Shown piece after piece: positions 1 through 5,163 of a stretch of 5,229 bases of DNA (positions are counted from its first letter, which is position 1; each line of letters starts with the position of its first letter). The position numbers and the translations under genes are program-made. Below the pieces are notes generated by a model. It did not search any database. It was not told the DNA's origin and saw nothing but the letters and a program-made list of their open reading frames with translations. This stretch comes from Gammaproteobacteria bacterium (GTDB lineage Bacteria > Pseudomonadota > Gammaproteobacteria > Chromatiales > Chromatiaceae). The stretch is from positions 1-5,229 of the forward strand of contig SBFV01000449.1 of the NCBI GenBank assembly GCA_006227775.1. The letters run 5' to 3'.

Positions 1-1343
1 ATGGCGCCAAAGAGGAAGATACCCCCACCCACCGCACGCATGGCGTAGTAGGGATGCATGGCGTCTACGGTCTCGACGAAGGTGTAAGCCAGATTGCCGT
101 ACTCGTCGAAGGCTCGCCACATCAAGCCCTGCATGATGCCTGACACCCACATGGCGACGATGTACACCACGGTACCGATGGTCAGGGCCCAGAAATGGAA
201 GTTCACCAGTTTCTCGGAGAACATCTCGGTGTGCCAGAGGCGAGTCATGAGATGATAGATGGAACCGATCGCGACGCCCGCCACCCAGCCAAGGGCGCCG
301 GAATGCACATGGCCAACGGTCCAGTCGGTGTAATGGGACAAGGCATTGACGGTCTTGAGGGACATGACCGGACCTTCGAAGGTGGACATGGCATAGAAGG
401 CCAGGGCGACGATCAGGAAGCGCAGTACATAGTCGGTGCGCAGCTTATCCCAGGCCCCGGAGAGGGTCATCATGCCATTCACCGCGCCACCCCAGGAGGG
501 GATGATCATAGCGATGGAAACGGCGGCGCCCAGGGAGCCGGTCCAGTCCGGGAGGGCGGTGTACTGGAGGTGATGGGCGCCCAGCCAAACGTAGCCGAAC
601 ATCAGTGCCCAGAAGTGAATCACGGAGAGGCGATAAGAATAGACGGGGCGGTTGGCCTGCTTGGGAACGAAGTAATACATCATGCCCAAGAAACCGGCGG
701 TCAGGTAAAAGCCGACGGCGTTATGGCCCCACCACCACTGGATCATGGCATCCTGGGTACCTGAAAACAGGGAATAGGACTTGAACAGACCAACGGGGAT
801 GGCCAGACTGTTGACCACATGCAGATAGGTGATCATCACCATCATGCCCAGATAGAACCAGTTCGACACATAGATGTGAGAGGTCTTACGGATGGCCAGG
901 GTCATGATGAAGTTGAAGGAGAAGGCCAGCCAGACGATTGCGATGAGAATGTCGACGGGCCATTCCAGTTCAGCGTATTCCTTGGACGCGGTGAGACCCA
1001 GTGGCAGGGTGATGACGGCCAGGACGATGATGAGGTTCCAGCCCCAAAAGACGAACCAGGCCAACTTGTCGCTCCAGAGACGGACGCCACAGGTACGCTG
1101 GACCGTATAGAAGGCCGTGGCCATGAGGGCGCAGCCACCGAAGGCGAAGATCACCGCGTTGGTATGGACCGGACGTAGGCGCCCAAAGGTGATTTGGGGA
1201 ATGTCGAAATTGAGGAACGGCCAAGCCAGTTCCGCCGCGATGTAAACGCCGACGGCCGCGCCCACCACTAGGTAGACGACCGCCATGATGGTGAACCAGC
1301 GTACAACGTCAAAGTTGTACTTCTGTTCGAGTCCAGTTTCCAT
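1..1343 (-). CDS. ccoN: cbb3-type cytochrome c oxidase subunit I (partial, 3' end beyond left edge)
   Basis: Catalytic haem-copper subunit of the high-affinity cbb3 oxidase, an inner-membrane enzyme that reduces O2 to water with electrons from the c-type cytochrome subunits. I translated the minus strand from the ATG at 1343 and got 447 codons with no stop. The family is about 475 residues, so roughly 30 C-terminal residues lie off the window. All key residues of the CcoN family are visible: H60 (LRPVH, low-spin haem), H207 (WWWGHN), Y251 (the residue cross-linked to the CuB histidine in cbb3 enzymes) and H257/H258 for CuB, and H345 and H347 (VGHVHSG) for haem b3 and haem b. Y237/S240, of the K-type proton path, are also present. 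The protein is hydrophobic throughout with many membrane segments. The start is supported by GGGGAGG at 1348-1354, four bases upstream of the ATG. ccoO and the rest of the operon should follow to the left. The identification is very secure. Confidence 0.97.
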   Translation of the reverse strand, partial: METGLEQKYNFDVVRWFTIMAVVYLVVGAAVGVYIAAELAWPFLNFDIPQITFGRLRPVHTNAVIFAFGGCALMATAFYTVQRTCGVRLWSDKLAWFVFWGWNLIIVLAVITLPLGLTASKEYAELEWPVDILIAIVWLAFSFNFIMTLAIRKTSHIYVSNWFYLGMMVMITYLHVVNSLAIPVGLFKSYSLFSGTQDAMIQWWWGHNAVGFYLTAGFLGMMYYFVPKQANRPVYSYRLSVIHFWALMFGYVWLGAHHLQYTALPDWTGSLGAAVSIAMIIPSWGGAVNGMMTLSGAWDKLRTDYVLRFLIVALAFYAMSTFEGPVMSLKTVNALSHYTDWTVGHVHSGALGWVAGVAIGSIYHLMTRLWHTEMFSEKLVNFHFWALTIGTVVYIVAMWVSGIMQGLMWRAFDEYGNLAYTFVETVDAMHPYYAMRAVGGGIFLFGA

Positions 1344-1437
1344 AAAACCTCCCCGAAATGACTGGAGAAACAATGTAGGTATAACCATTCCCTGCCGCAC
1401 CCCAAGCCACGCCCCATTCCATGGCATAACGTCGGCA

Positions 1438-1466
1438 ATGACAAAGGATCAGCCCCTTAAAGTCAA
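1438..1466 (-). promoter_or_regulatory. Candidate sigma70-like promoter for ccoN
   Basis: On the minus strand, TTGACT (1466-1461) and TGTCAT (1443-1438) are separated by 17 bases. They match the -35 consensus at 5 of 6 positions and the -10 consensus at 4 of 6. Transcription would begin near 1431, leaving a leader of about 88 bases before the ccoN ATG. It lies downstream of the FNR-like site at 1517-1530, whose centre would be about 92 bases upstream of that start, a distance compatible with class I activation. This is a consensus match by eye and other starts are possible. Confidence 0.35.
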
Positions 1467-1481
1467 GGTCGGGGGAGTGGC

Positions 1482-1501
1482 TTACCCCGCGCTTGGGGTA
1501 A
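1482..1501. repeat. Inverted repeat, 7-bp arms and 6-base spacer, upstream of ccoN
   Basis: TTACCCC (1482-1488) and GGGGTAA (1495-1501) are perfect inverted arms around GCGCTT. The repeat lies between the FNR-like box and the candidate -35 of ccoN. It could be a binding site for a dimeric regulator or a small hairpin. It has no T-tract, so it is not a convincing terminator. I do not recognise the regulator. Confidence 0.4.
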
Positions 1502-1516
1502 ATCACTGACTTTTTC

Positions 1517-1530
1517 TTGATCCAAGTCAG
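1517..1530 (-). promoter_or_regulatory. Candidate FNR/ANR-type binding site upstream of ccoN
   Basis: TTGATCCAAGTCAG on the plus strand (CTGAC-TTGG-ATCAA on the minus strand) matches 8 of the 10 defined positions of the FNR/ANR consensus TTGAT-N4-ATCAA. One half-site is perfect and the other keeps the central TGA. It lies about 174 bases upstream of the ccoN ATG. cbb3 oxidase operons are commonly activated by FNR, ANR or FixK under low oxygen, so the context fits. The distance to a good core promoter is not the usual -41.5, which lowers confidence. Confidence 0.45.
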
Positions 1531-1578
1531 CTCCGGATGGGCAGGAAGCCTGGGTCGAGCAGCACCCCCATCATGGCA

Positions 1579-1591
1579 GGAGCTTCGCTCC
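1579..1591 (-). terminator. Weak hairpin downstream of rpoS, possible terminator
   Basis: GGAGC-GAA-GCTCC on the minus strand is a perfect 5-bp stem with a 3-base loop, 20 bases after the rpoS stop codon. No T-rich run follows it, so it is not a canonical intrinsic terminator. It may instead mark or stabilise the transcript end. A second tiny hairpin (CAGG-CTT-CCTG, minus strand) follows at about 1542-1552. No better terminator is visible between rpoS and ccoN. Confidence 0.2.
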
Positions 1592-1611
1592 CCTTCAGAT
1601 GGCGAAACCGG

Positions 1612-2706
1612 TCACTTGAAGAAAGCCTCCAAGGAAAAACCCTCCTTCTCGAGGATATCCCTCAGCCGTCTCAGCGCATCCATCTGGATCTGACGGACTC
1701 GCTCGCGGGTCACCCCCAACTCCTCCGCGACCTTTTCCAGTGTACTGTTTTCATAGCCATGGATGCCAAAGCGACGCTCCAACACCTCCCGCTGTTTACT
1801 GCTGAGTTTGGATAGCCAGTGGTCCAGGTTGACTTGCACCTCCTGGTCCTGGATACGGTCGGCGGGATCGGTAGCGTCCTCGTCCTGCAGCAAGTCCACC
1901 AGAGGTTTATCGGCGTCCTTGCTCAAGGGAGTATCCACTGAGGCGATGTGTTCATTGAGGCCGAGCAGGCGCTTGACCTCGGCACTGGGGCGATCGAGAA
2001 GCGACGCTACTTCCTCCGCGCTGGGCTCATGATCCAGACGTTGAGATAAAAGCCGGGAAGCACGAAGAAAAACATTGATCTCCTTTACCACATGGATGGG
2101 CAAGCGTACGGTGCGGGTCTGGTTCATGATGGCCCGCTCGATTGTCTGACGGATCCACCAGGTGGCGTAGGTGGAGAAACGAAAGCCCCGCTCCGGGTCA
2201 AACTTTTCCACGGCCCGGATGAGACCGAGGTTACCCTCCTCGATGAGGTCCAGCAGGGGCAGACCACGATAGAGGTAGCGCCGGGCGATCTTGACCACCA
2301 GGCGCAGGTTGCTGACGATCATGCGTTGTCGCGCCTCGTAATCGCCAGCCTGAGCGAGACGGGCAAGTCGTACCTCTTCCTGTGCCGTCAACAGGCGGGA
2401 TGCGCCGATTTCGTTCAGATAGATGCGGGTGGCATCCAGATCCGACTCGTCCTCCGCCGGCCGGAGCCGCTCGGTGCATTCCTCCGTCTCCTCTTCCATG
2501 CCCCCCCCTGGCTCAGGGGTGAAGCTGGGCGCCAGGCTCCCACCACCCTCGTCCTCGACTACGGACAAGTCGACCAGACTGGGATCAAGGTCCTCCTCCC
2601 GCTCGATATCATCGGGCTCCTCGCCTGAAACAGAGGGATATCCCGCAGGAGTGGGATCCATGCGGGATTGACTCATTGGATGACGCCTGCTCATGCCACC
2701 AAGCAC
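1612..2706 (-). CDS. rpoS: RNA polymerase sigma factor RpoS (sigma-38)
   Basis: General stress and stationary-phase sigma factor, which directs RNA polymerase to survival promoters. Translated from the GTG at 2706 it has 364 residues, against 330 in E. coli. Region 1.2 begins near residue 90 (LDATRIYLNEIG). Region 2 spans about 125-200 and includes SNLRLVVKIARRY, DLIEEGNLGLIRAVEKFD and FSTYATWWIRQTIERAI. Region 3 spans about 205-285. Region 4 spans about 295-364, with KQREVLERRFG and the helix-turn-helix VAEELGVTRERVRQIQ. The sequence PIHVVKEINVF keeps K208, E209 and V212, equivalent to the E. coli K173/E174/V177 turnover element recognised by RssB. Residues 26-90 are highly acidic and longer than in E. 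coli. The start is uncertain: GTG 2706 has GAGGAA 11 bases upstream (2718-2723). ATG 2694, or ATG 2676 giving MSQSRMDP, are alternatives that change only the first 10 residues. RpoS is preferred over RpoD because region 1.1 is absent and surE-pcm lies directly upstream. Confidence 0.96.
   Translation of the reverse strand: MLGGMSRRHPMSQSRMDPTPAGYPSVSGEEPDDIEREEDLDPSLVDLSVVEDEGGGSLAPSFTPEPGGGMEEETEECTERLRPAEDESDLDATRIYLNEIGASRLLTAQEEVRLARLAQAGDYEARQRMIVSNLRLVVKIARRYLYRGLPLLDLIEEGNLGLIRAVEKFDPERGFRFSTYATWWIRQTIERAIMNQTRTVRLPIHVVKEINVFLRASRLLSQRLDHEPSAEEVASLLDRPSAEVKRLLGLNEHIASVDTPLSKDADKPLVDLLQDEDATDPADRIQDQEVQVNLDHWLSKLSSKQREVLERRFGIHGYENSTLEKVAEELGVTRERVRQIQMDALRRLRDILEKEGFSLEAFFK
2501..2519 (-). 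repeat. G8 homopolymer abutting a perfect hairpin inside rpoS
   Basis: The plus strand has eight C in a row at 2501-2508, read as G8 in the rpoS coding strand (codons for PGGG, about residues 66-69). It overlaps a perfect inverted repeat, CCCCTG (2505-2510) and CAGGGG (2514-2519), around a 3-base loop. An in-frame ATG (2499-2497) follows one base after the G run, so the G-tract looks like a strong internal ribosome site. Starting there would give a 295-residue protein beginning 20 residues before region 1.2. Whether it is used is unknown. Confidence 0.6.
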
Positions 2707-2742
2707 GACGCAATGACTTCCTCAGGAGCTCCATCTGAATGG

Positions 2743-2768
2743 ATAATATCGTTGACCATGTCTTGACC
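2743..2768 (-). promoter_or_regulatory. Candidate rpoS promoter with tandem GGTCAA boxes
   Basis: On the minus strand, TATTAT (2748-2743) matches the -10 consensus at 5 of 6 positions. It would start transcription near 2736, about 30 bases before the rpoS GTG, with GAGGAA in the leader. No -35 hexamer is found at 16-18 bases. In that area there are instead two GGTCAA copies (2768-2763 and 2757-2752) repeated at an 11-base interval, one helical turn. This resembles an activator-dependent promoter. In E. coli the main rpoS promoter lies inside nlpD, so a promoter in this gap is expected. Confidence 0.35.
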
Positions 2769-2887
2769 TCCAGGCCATCCACGCTCTGGGGAATCGGCTG
2801 GTTCCACCGCGTCCGCGCCATTCGCGACCAGCAGAGGGAGGTTAGAACCCGGGCGCGATAGACATCAGGGCTCTCTTGGGGATGATA

Positions 2888-2920
2888 AGTACACCCTAAG
2901 GTTCGAGTCCACACCCAAGG
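2888..2920. repeat. Imperfect direct repeat in the rpoS upstream region
   Basis: AGTACACCCTAAGG (2888-2901) and AGTCCACACCCAAGG (2906-2920) are near-copies, differing by a two-base insertion and a one-base deletion. They are repeated at a spacing of about 18-20 bases, roughly two helical turns. They lie about 150-185 bases upstream of the candidate rpoS transcription start. They could be paired regulator sites. No family is recognised. Confidence 0.35.
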
Positions 2921-2986
2921 AATGCAGGTGCTACTCGCCAACCTGGCAGCGGCGATCTCCCTCGAAAGCTGGTATCGAAGCCGAAT

Positions 2987-3619
2987 TCAGGATAAGCCAT
3001 TCAGGAGCGGCACGAAGTTCACGGGCTCCAGGATTTCAGTTTCATAGCCGACCGGGGTGCGGATAACCCTGGCCAGAACCTGATCAGCACCCAGACCGAT
3101 AGGTAGCACCATACAGCCGTCGACTCTTAATTGCTGTACCAAGGTACGGGGAATACCCGGTGGTGCCGCCGTCACCAGGATGGCATCGAAAGGGGCATAT
3201 TCCGGCCAGCCAAAGGCCCCATCACCATGCCGTAGGCGGACGTTACGCAATCGCAGGGCCGCCAGTCGCCCCCGTGCCAAGTCCAACAGGGCCGCGACCC
3301 GCTCGATGCTGTAAACCCGGCGTACCAATGAGGCCAGTACCGCCGTCTGATATCCGGACCCCGAACCAATCTCCAGGACGCACTGGGGCTGGCAGGCTTC
3401 CAGCAAGGCTTCGGTCATGCGCGCGACCGTATAGGGCTGGGAGATGGTCTGACCATGGCCTATCGGCAGGGAGGCGTCCTCATAGGCGTGACTGGCCAAA
3501 GCCTCGTCCACGAAACGATGGCGGGGTAAACGGGCCATGAGGTCCAAAAGCTCGACATGGCGGATACCTGCCTGCACCAGACGCCGCCGCAACCGCTCCC
3601 GGGTTCGCGCCGAGGTCAT
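2987..3619 (-). CDS. pcm: Protein-L-isoaspartate O-methyltransferase
   Basis: Cytosolic repair enzyme that transfers a methyl group from S-adenosylmethionine to isoaspartyl residues in aged proteins, starting their conversion back to aspartate. The ATG at 3619 gives 210 residues, against 208 in E. coli. Visible signatures in order: HRFVDEA near residue 34, the family motif GHGQTISQPY (54-63), the SAM-binding motif I VLEIGSGSGYQTA (81-93), the post-I acidic residue in VYSIER (102-107), HGDG (131-134), motif II APFDAILVTAAPP (142-154) and a C-terminal FVPLL. The frame is open further upstream to 3826, but that stretch lies inside surE and has no family similarity. A modest AAGGA sits 13 bases before the chosen ATG. 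The gene starts 50 bases after the surE stop on the same strand, so the two are probably cotranscribed. Confidence 0.96.
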   Translation of the reverse strand: MTSARTRERLRRRLVQAGIRHVELLDLMARLPRHRFVDEALASHAYEDASLPIGHGQTISQPYTVARMTEALLEACQPQCVLEIGSGSGYQTAVLASLVRRVYSIERVAALLDLARGRLAALRLRNVRLRHGDGAFGWPEYAPFDAILVTAAPPGIPRTLVQQLRVDGCMVLPIGLGADQVLARVIRTPVGYETEILEPVNFVPLLNGLS

Positions 3620-3669
3620 ACCGACCCCGGCGTCCTTCAATCCAGGGGAATGGGTCGGATCGGCCTCCC

Positions 3670-4419
3670 TCAAGCGCAGGCCTCCAGCCATTCCGCCAGA
3701 GGTTCCAACAACGCATGACGGGTAAGGTCCACCTGCAGCGGCGTAACCGAGACAAAGCCATGACGCAGGGCATAAAAGTCCGTACCTGGTCCCGCGTCCG
3801 CCTCCGAACCGGCGGGCCCTACCCAATAGACGGTGCGGCCACGGGGGTCAGAAGCAGGGGTAACGGGCTCAGCCTTGTGCCGATGCCCTAACCGCGTTGC
3901 CTGCATGCCGGCCAATTGATTATAAGGCAGGTCCGGCACGTTCACGTTGAGAATCAGCTTTGAGCCCAGGGCATCAGCATCCAGATTGGCCACCAGCTTG
4001 GCCACGACCTGAGCCGCCGTTTCAAGATACTTGGGCTCATGGCTAGCGACCGAGACGGCGATGGCGGGGAGACCCAGAAAACGTCCTTCCGTTGCTGCCG
4101 CCACGGTTCCTGAGTAAAGCACATCGTCGCCCAGATTGGGGCCGTGGTTGATCCCGGCTACCACCAGGTCCGGTTCCCGATCCAGCAGACCGGTGATGGC
4201 CAGATGAACGCAGTCGGTCGGGGTCCCTTCGACATAGTAGTGGCCATTACCCAATGCGTGGGCGCGCAAGGGCGTGGTCAGGGTAAGTGAATTACTGGCC
4301 CCGCTGCGATCCCTATCGGGGGCGACAATATTGACGGTACCGAATTGGGCCAGGCTTTGTGCCAGGACGAGCAATCCGGGGGATTGATACCCGTCGTCAT
4401 TACTGAGGAGGATGCGCAT
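3670..4419 (-). CDS. surE: 5'/3'-nucleotidase SurE
   Basis: Metal-dependent nucleoside monophosphate phosphatase (5'/3'-nucleotidase) of the SurE family, cytosolic and linked to stationary-phase survival. From the ATG at 4419 it has 249 residues, against 253 in E. coli. It begins with the hallmark MRILLSNDDG, whose D8 and D9 are metal ligands. It continues with APDRDRSGAS (S39), YVEGTPTDCVHLA (about 62-74), GINHGPNLGDDVLYSGTVAAA (about 89-109, N91 as the remaining metal ligand) and the C-terminal dimer/tetramer region. In-frame starts up to 4476 are possible but would add residues absent from the family and overlap the candidate -10 element, so the MRIL start is preferred. It heads the surE-pcm group and is divergent from smrA. 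The ribosome site is weak. Confidence 0.97.
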   Translation of the reverse strand: MRILLSNDDGYQSPGLLVLAQSLAQFGTVNIVAPDRDRSGASNSLTLTTPLRAHALGNGHYYVEGTPTDCVHLAITGLLDREPDLVVAGINHGPNLGDDVLYSGTVAAATEGRFLGLPAIAVSVASHEPKYLETAAQVVAKLVANLDADALGSKLILNVNVPDLPYNQLAGMQATRLGHRHKAEPVTPASDPRGRTVYWVGPAGSEADAGPGTDFYALRHGFVSVTPLQVDLTRHALLEPLAEWLEACA

Positions 4420-4447
4420 AATGTAATTCCGCGGCAGAAACCCTGTC

Positions 4448-4453
4448 ATCATA
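4448..4453 (-). promoter_or_regulatory. Candidate -10 element of the surE promoter
   Basis: TATGAT on the minus strand (4453-4448) matches the -10 consensus at 5 of 6 positions and would start transcription near 4441, about 22 bases before the surE ATG. The hexamer 17 bases upstream (GTGTTC) is a poor -35. A promoter here is expected because surE is the first minus-strand gene after the divergent smrA. Confidence 0.35.
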
Positions 4454-4537
4454 CTGGAATCGACTCGGCGGAACACGGTCTAACCGACTTGTGCGCTCGC
4501 GAGGGAATGCGCCCACGGAGCCCCGTCCAAACTGGTG

Positions 4538-4557
4538 CCTGGTCGCCAATGACCAGG
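4538..4557. repeat. Inverted repeat, 7-bp arms and 6-base spacer, in the surE/smrA divergent region
   Basis: CCTGGTC (4538-4544) and GACCAGG (4551-4557) are perfect inverted arms around GCCAAT. The repeat lies just upstream of the TATACT candidate -10 of smrA, where a -35 would be, and about 100 bases upstream of the candidate surE start. Its size and position suit an operator for a dimeric regulator acting on smrA. The family is not recognised. Confidence 0.4.
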
Positions 4558-4567
4558 GCCATTCCGG

Positions 4568-4573
4568 TATACT
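4568..4573 (+). promoter_or_regulatory. Candidate -10 element of the smrA promoter
   Basis: TATACT, in the near-palindrome CCGGTATACTGG (4564-4575), matches the -10 consensus at 5 of 6 positions. Transcription would start near 4580, about 29 bases before the GTG at 4609. No good -35 is found at the usual spacing. Because it sits downstream of the ATG at 4549, it supports the later GTG start for smrA. Confidence 0.4.
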
Positions 4574-4608
4574 GGCCCAAACCCCGTCTCAAACCACCTC
4601 TGCCGACC

Positions 4609-5163
4609 GTGAGTCGCCACCTCGACCCTGACGATAAGCTGCTCTTCCACTCGGAGATCGAGGGTGTCACCCCTCTCGATCTGGAGCGGCCGGAACATTG
4701 GCGGCATCGGCCAGCCCCCTACCCTATCGACCAACCCAGGGACCTGACTAAGGAGGAAAAAGGGCACACCCTCTCCGAAGGGGAAGTCGAAACCCACGCA
4801 TACCTCTTCTTCGCCAGGCCCGGTGTCCAACAACGAGTTCTCGCTGACCTCCAACGAGGGGCTATCCCCCGGGAACTGGAACTGGACCTCCACGGTTTGA
4901 CCAGTGCCTATGCCGAACAACTCTGTGATGAATTCCTCGCGGTCTGCAAACACCGCCGGATTCGCTGTGCCCAGATCATCCATGGCAAGGGGTATGGCTC
5001 TCAGGAACGGCAGCCAGTACTCAAACGCAAGGTCAATTATTGGTTGCGATTGCACCCGGAGGTCCTCGCCTTTTGCTCCGCCACCCCTCGGGATGGTGGC
5101 ACTGGTGCCGTCTATCTATTGCTCCGAAATCCCGAGAAGGGGCACCGCCAGCGGCGCCGCTGA
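4609..5163 (+). CDS. smrA: Smr-domain protein, SmrA/YdaL-like putative endonuclease
   Basis: Small MutS-related (Smr) domain protein. From the GTG at 4609 it has 184 residues, close to E. coli YdaL/SmrA (187). The N-terminal HLDPDDKLLFHSEIEGVTPL resembles the YdaL start, which also opens with a DDK-LF segment. The Smr domain covers about residues 90-172, with the hallmark LDLHG (92-96), IIHGKG (123-128) and GGTGAVYLLL (163-172). A basic tail (RQRRR) ends it. Smr domains have nucleic-acid nicking or cleaving activity. The related SmrB acts on collided ribosomes, but the SmrA role is unclear, so the substrate here is not assigned. The frame is open back to 4345, but that part overlaps surE and its promoter. 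ATG 4549 (MTRAIPVYW) would add 20 residues but precedes the TATACT element. Neither start has a good ribosome site. It is divergent from surE. Confidence 0.88.
   Translation: MSRHLDPDDKLLFHSEIEGVTPLDLERPEHWRHRPAPYPIDQPRDLTKEEKGHTLSEGEVETHAYLFFARPGVQQRVLADLQRGAIPRELELDLHGLTSAYAEQLCDEFLAVCKHRRIRCAQIIHGKGYGSQERQPVLKRKVNYWLRLHPEVLAFCSATPRDGGTGAVYLLLRNPEKGHRQRRR
5149..5162. repeat. 14-bp perfect palindrome across the smrA stop codon
   Basis: CAGCGGCGCCGCTG reads the same on both strands and covers the last codons and most of the stop codon of smrA. It may form a short hairpin in the transcript or be a by-product of arginine codons. No T-run follows directly. Confidence 0.4.

Larger units (their letters stand above)
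2707..2986 (-). other. pcm-rpoS intergenic region lacking nlpD
   Basis: These 280 bases separate the pcm stop from the rpoS GTG. I read all minus-strand frames and see no LysM-like or M23-peptidase-like stretch, so no nlpD remnant is recognisable. The region holds a candidate rpoS -10 element (2743-2748), a tandem GGTCAA pair (2752-2768) and an imperfect direct repeat (2888-2920). No clear terminator follows pcm, so read-through from surE-pcm into rpoS is possible. Confidence 0.6.

Noticed and set aside
195..1178. Long plus-strand open frames (195-764 and 819-1178)
   Set aside because: They are antisense to ccoN, whose complete set of haem and copper ligands fixes the real frame. Their His- and Gly-rich translations are typical of shadow frames.
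1285..1509. 74-codon plus-strand and 65-codon minus-strand frames in the ccoN upstream region
   Set aside because: No domain or ribosome site supports either. They overlap ccoN and its candidate regulatory sites.
2092..2628. 178-codon plus-strand open frame
   Set aside because: Antisense to conserved rpoS regions, with no family similarity.
2739..2861. 40-codon plus-strand frame starting MDNIVDHV in the pcm-rpoS gap, with AGGAG 10 or so bases upstream
   Set aside because: Spacing is long, there is no recognisable domain, and it lies antisense over the candidate rpoS promoter. It is too weak to annotate without conservation data.
2900..2910. GGTTCGAGTCC, which looks like a tRNA T-loop
   Set aside because: The flanking bases do not form a T-stem, and there is no D-arm, anticodon arm or CCA end at the right distances.
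2609..2941. 110-codon minus-strand frame crossing the pcm-rpoS gap, considered as an nlpD remnant
   Set aside because: No lipoprotein signal, LysM or M23 motif is present, and its end overlaps the start of rpoS in another frame.
3620..3826. Upstream extension of the pcm frame
   Set aside because: It lies mostly inside surE, has no Pcm similarity, and the ATG at 3619 gives the normal family length.
4480..5055. 191-codon open frame on the minus strand antisense to smrA
   Set aside because: It mirrors the smrA coding sequence, has no recognisable domain, and the plus-strand frame carries clear Smr motifs.
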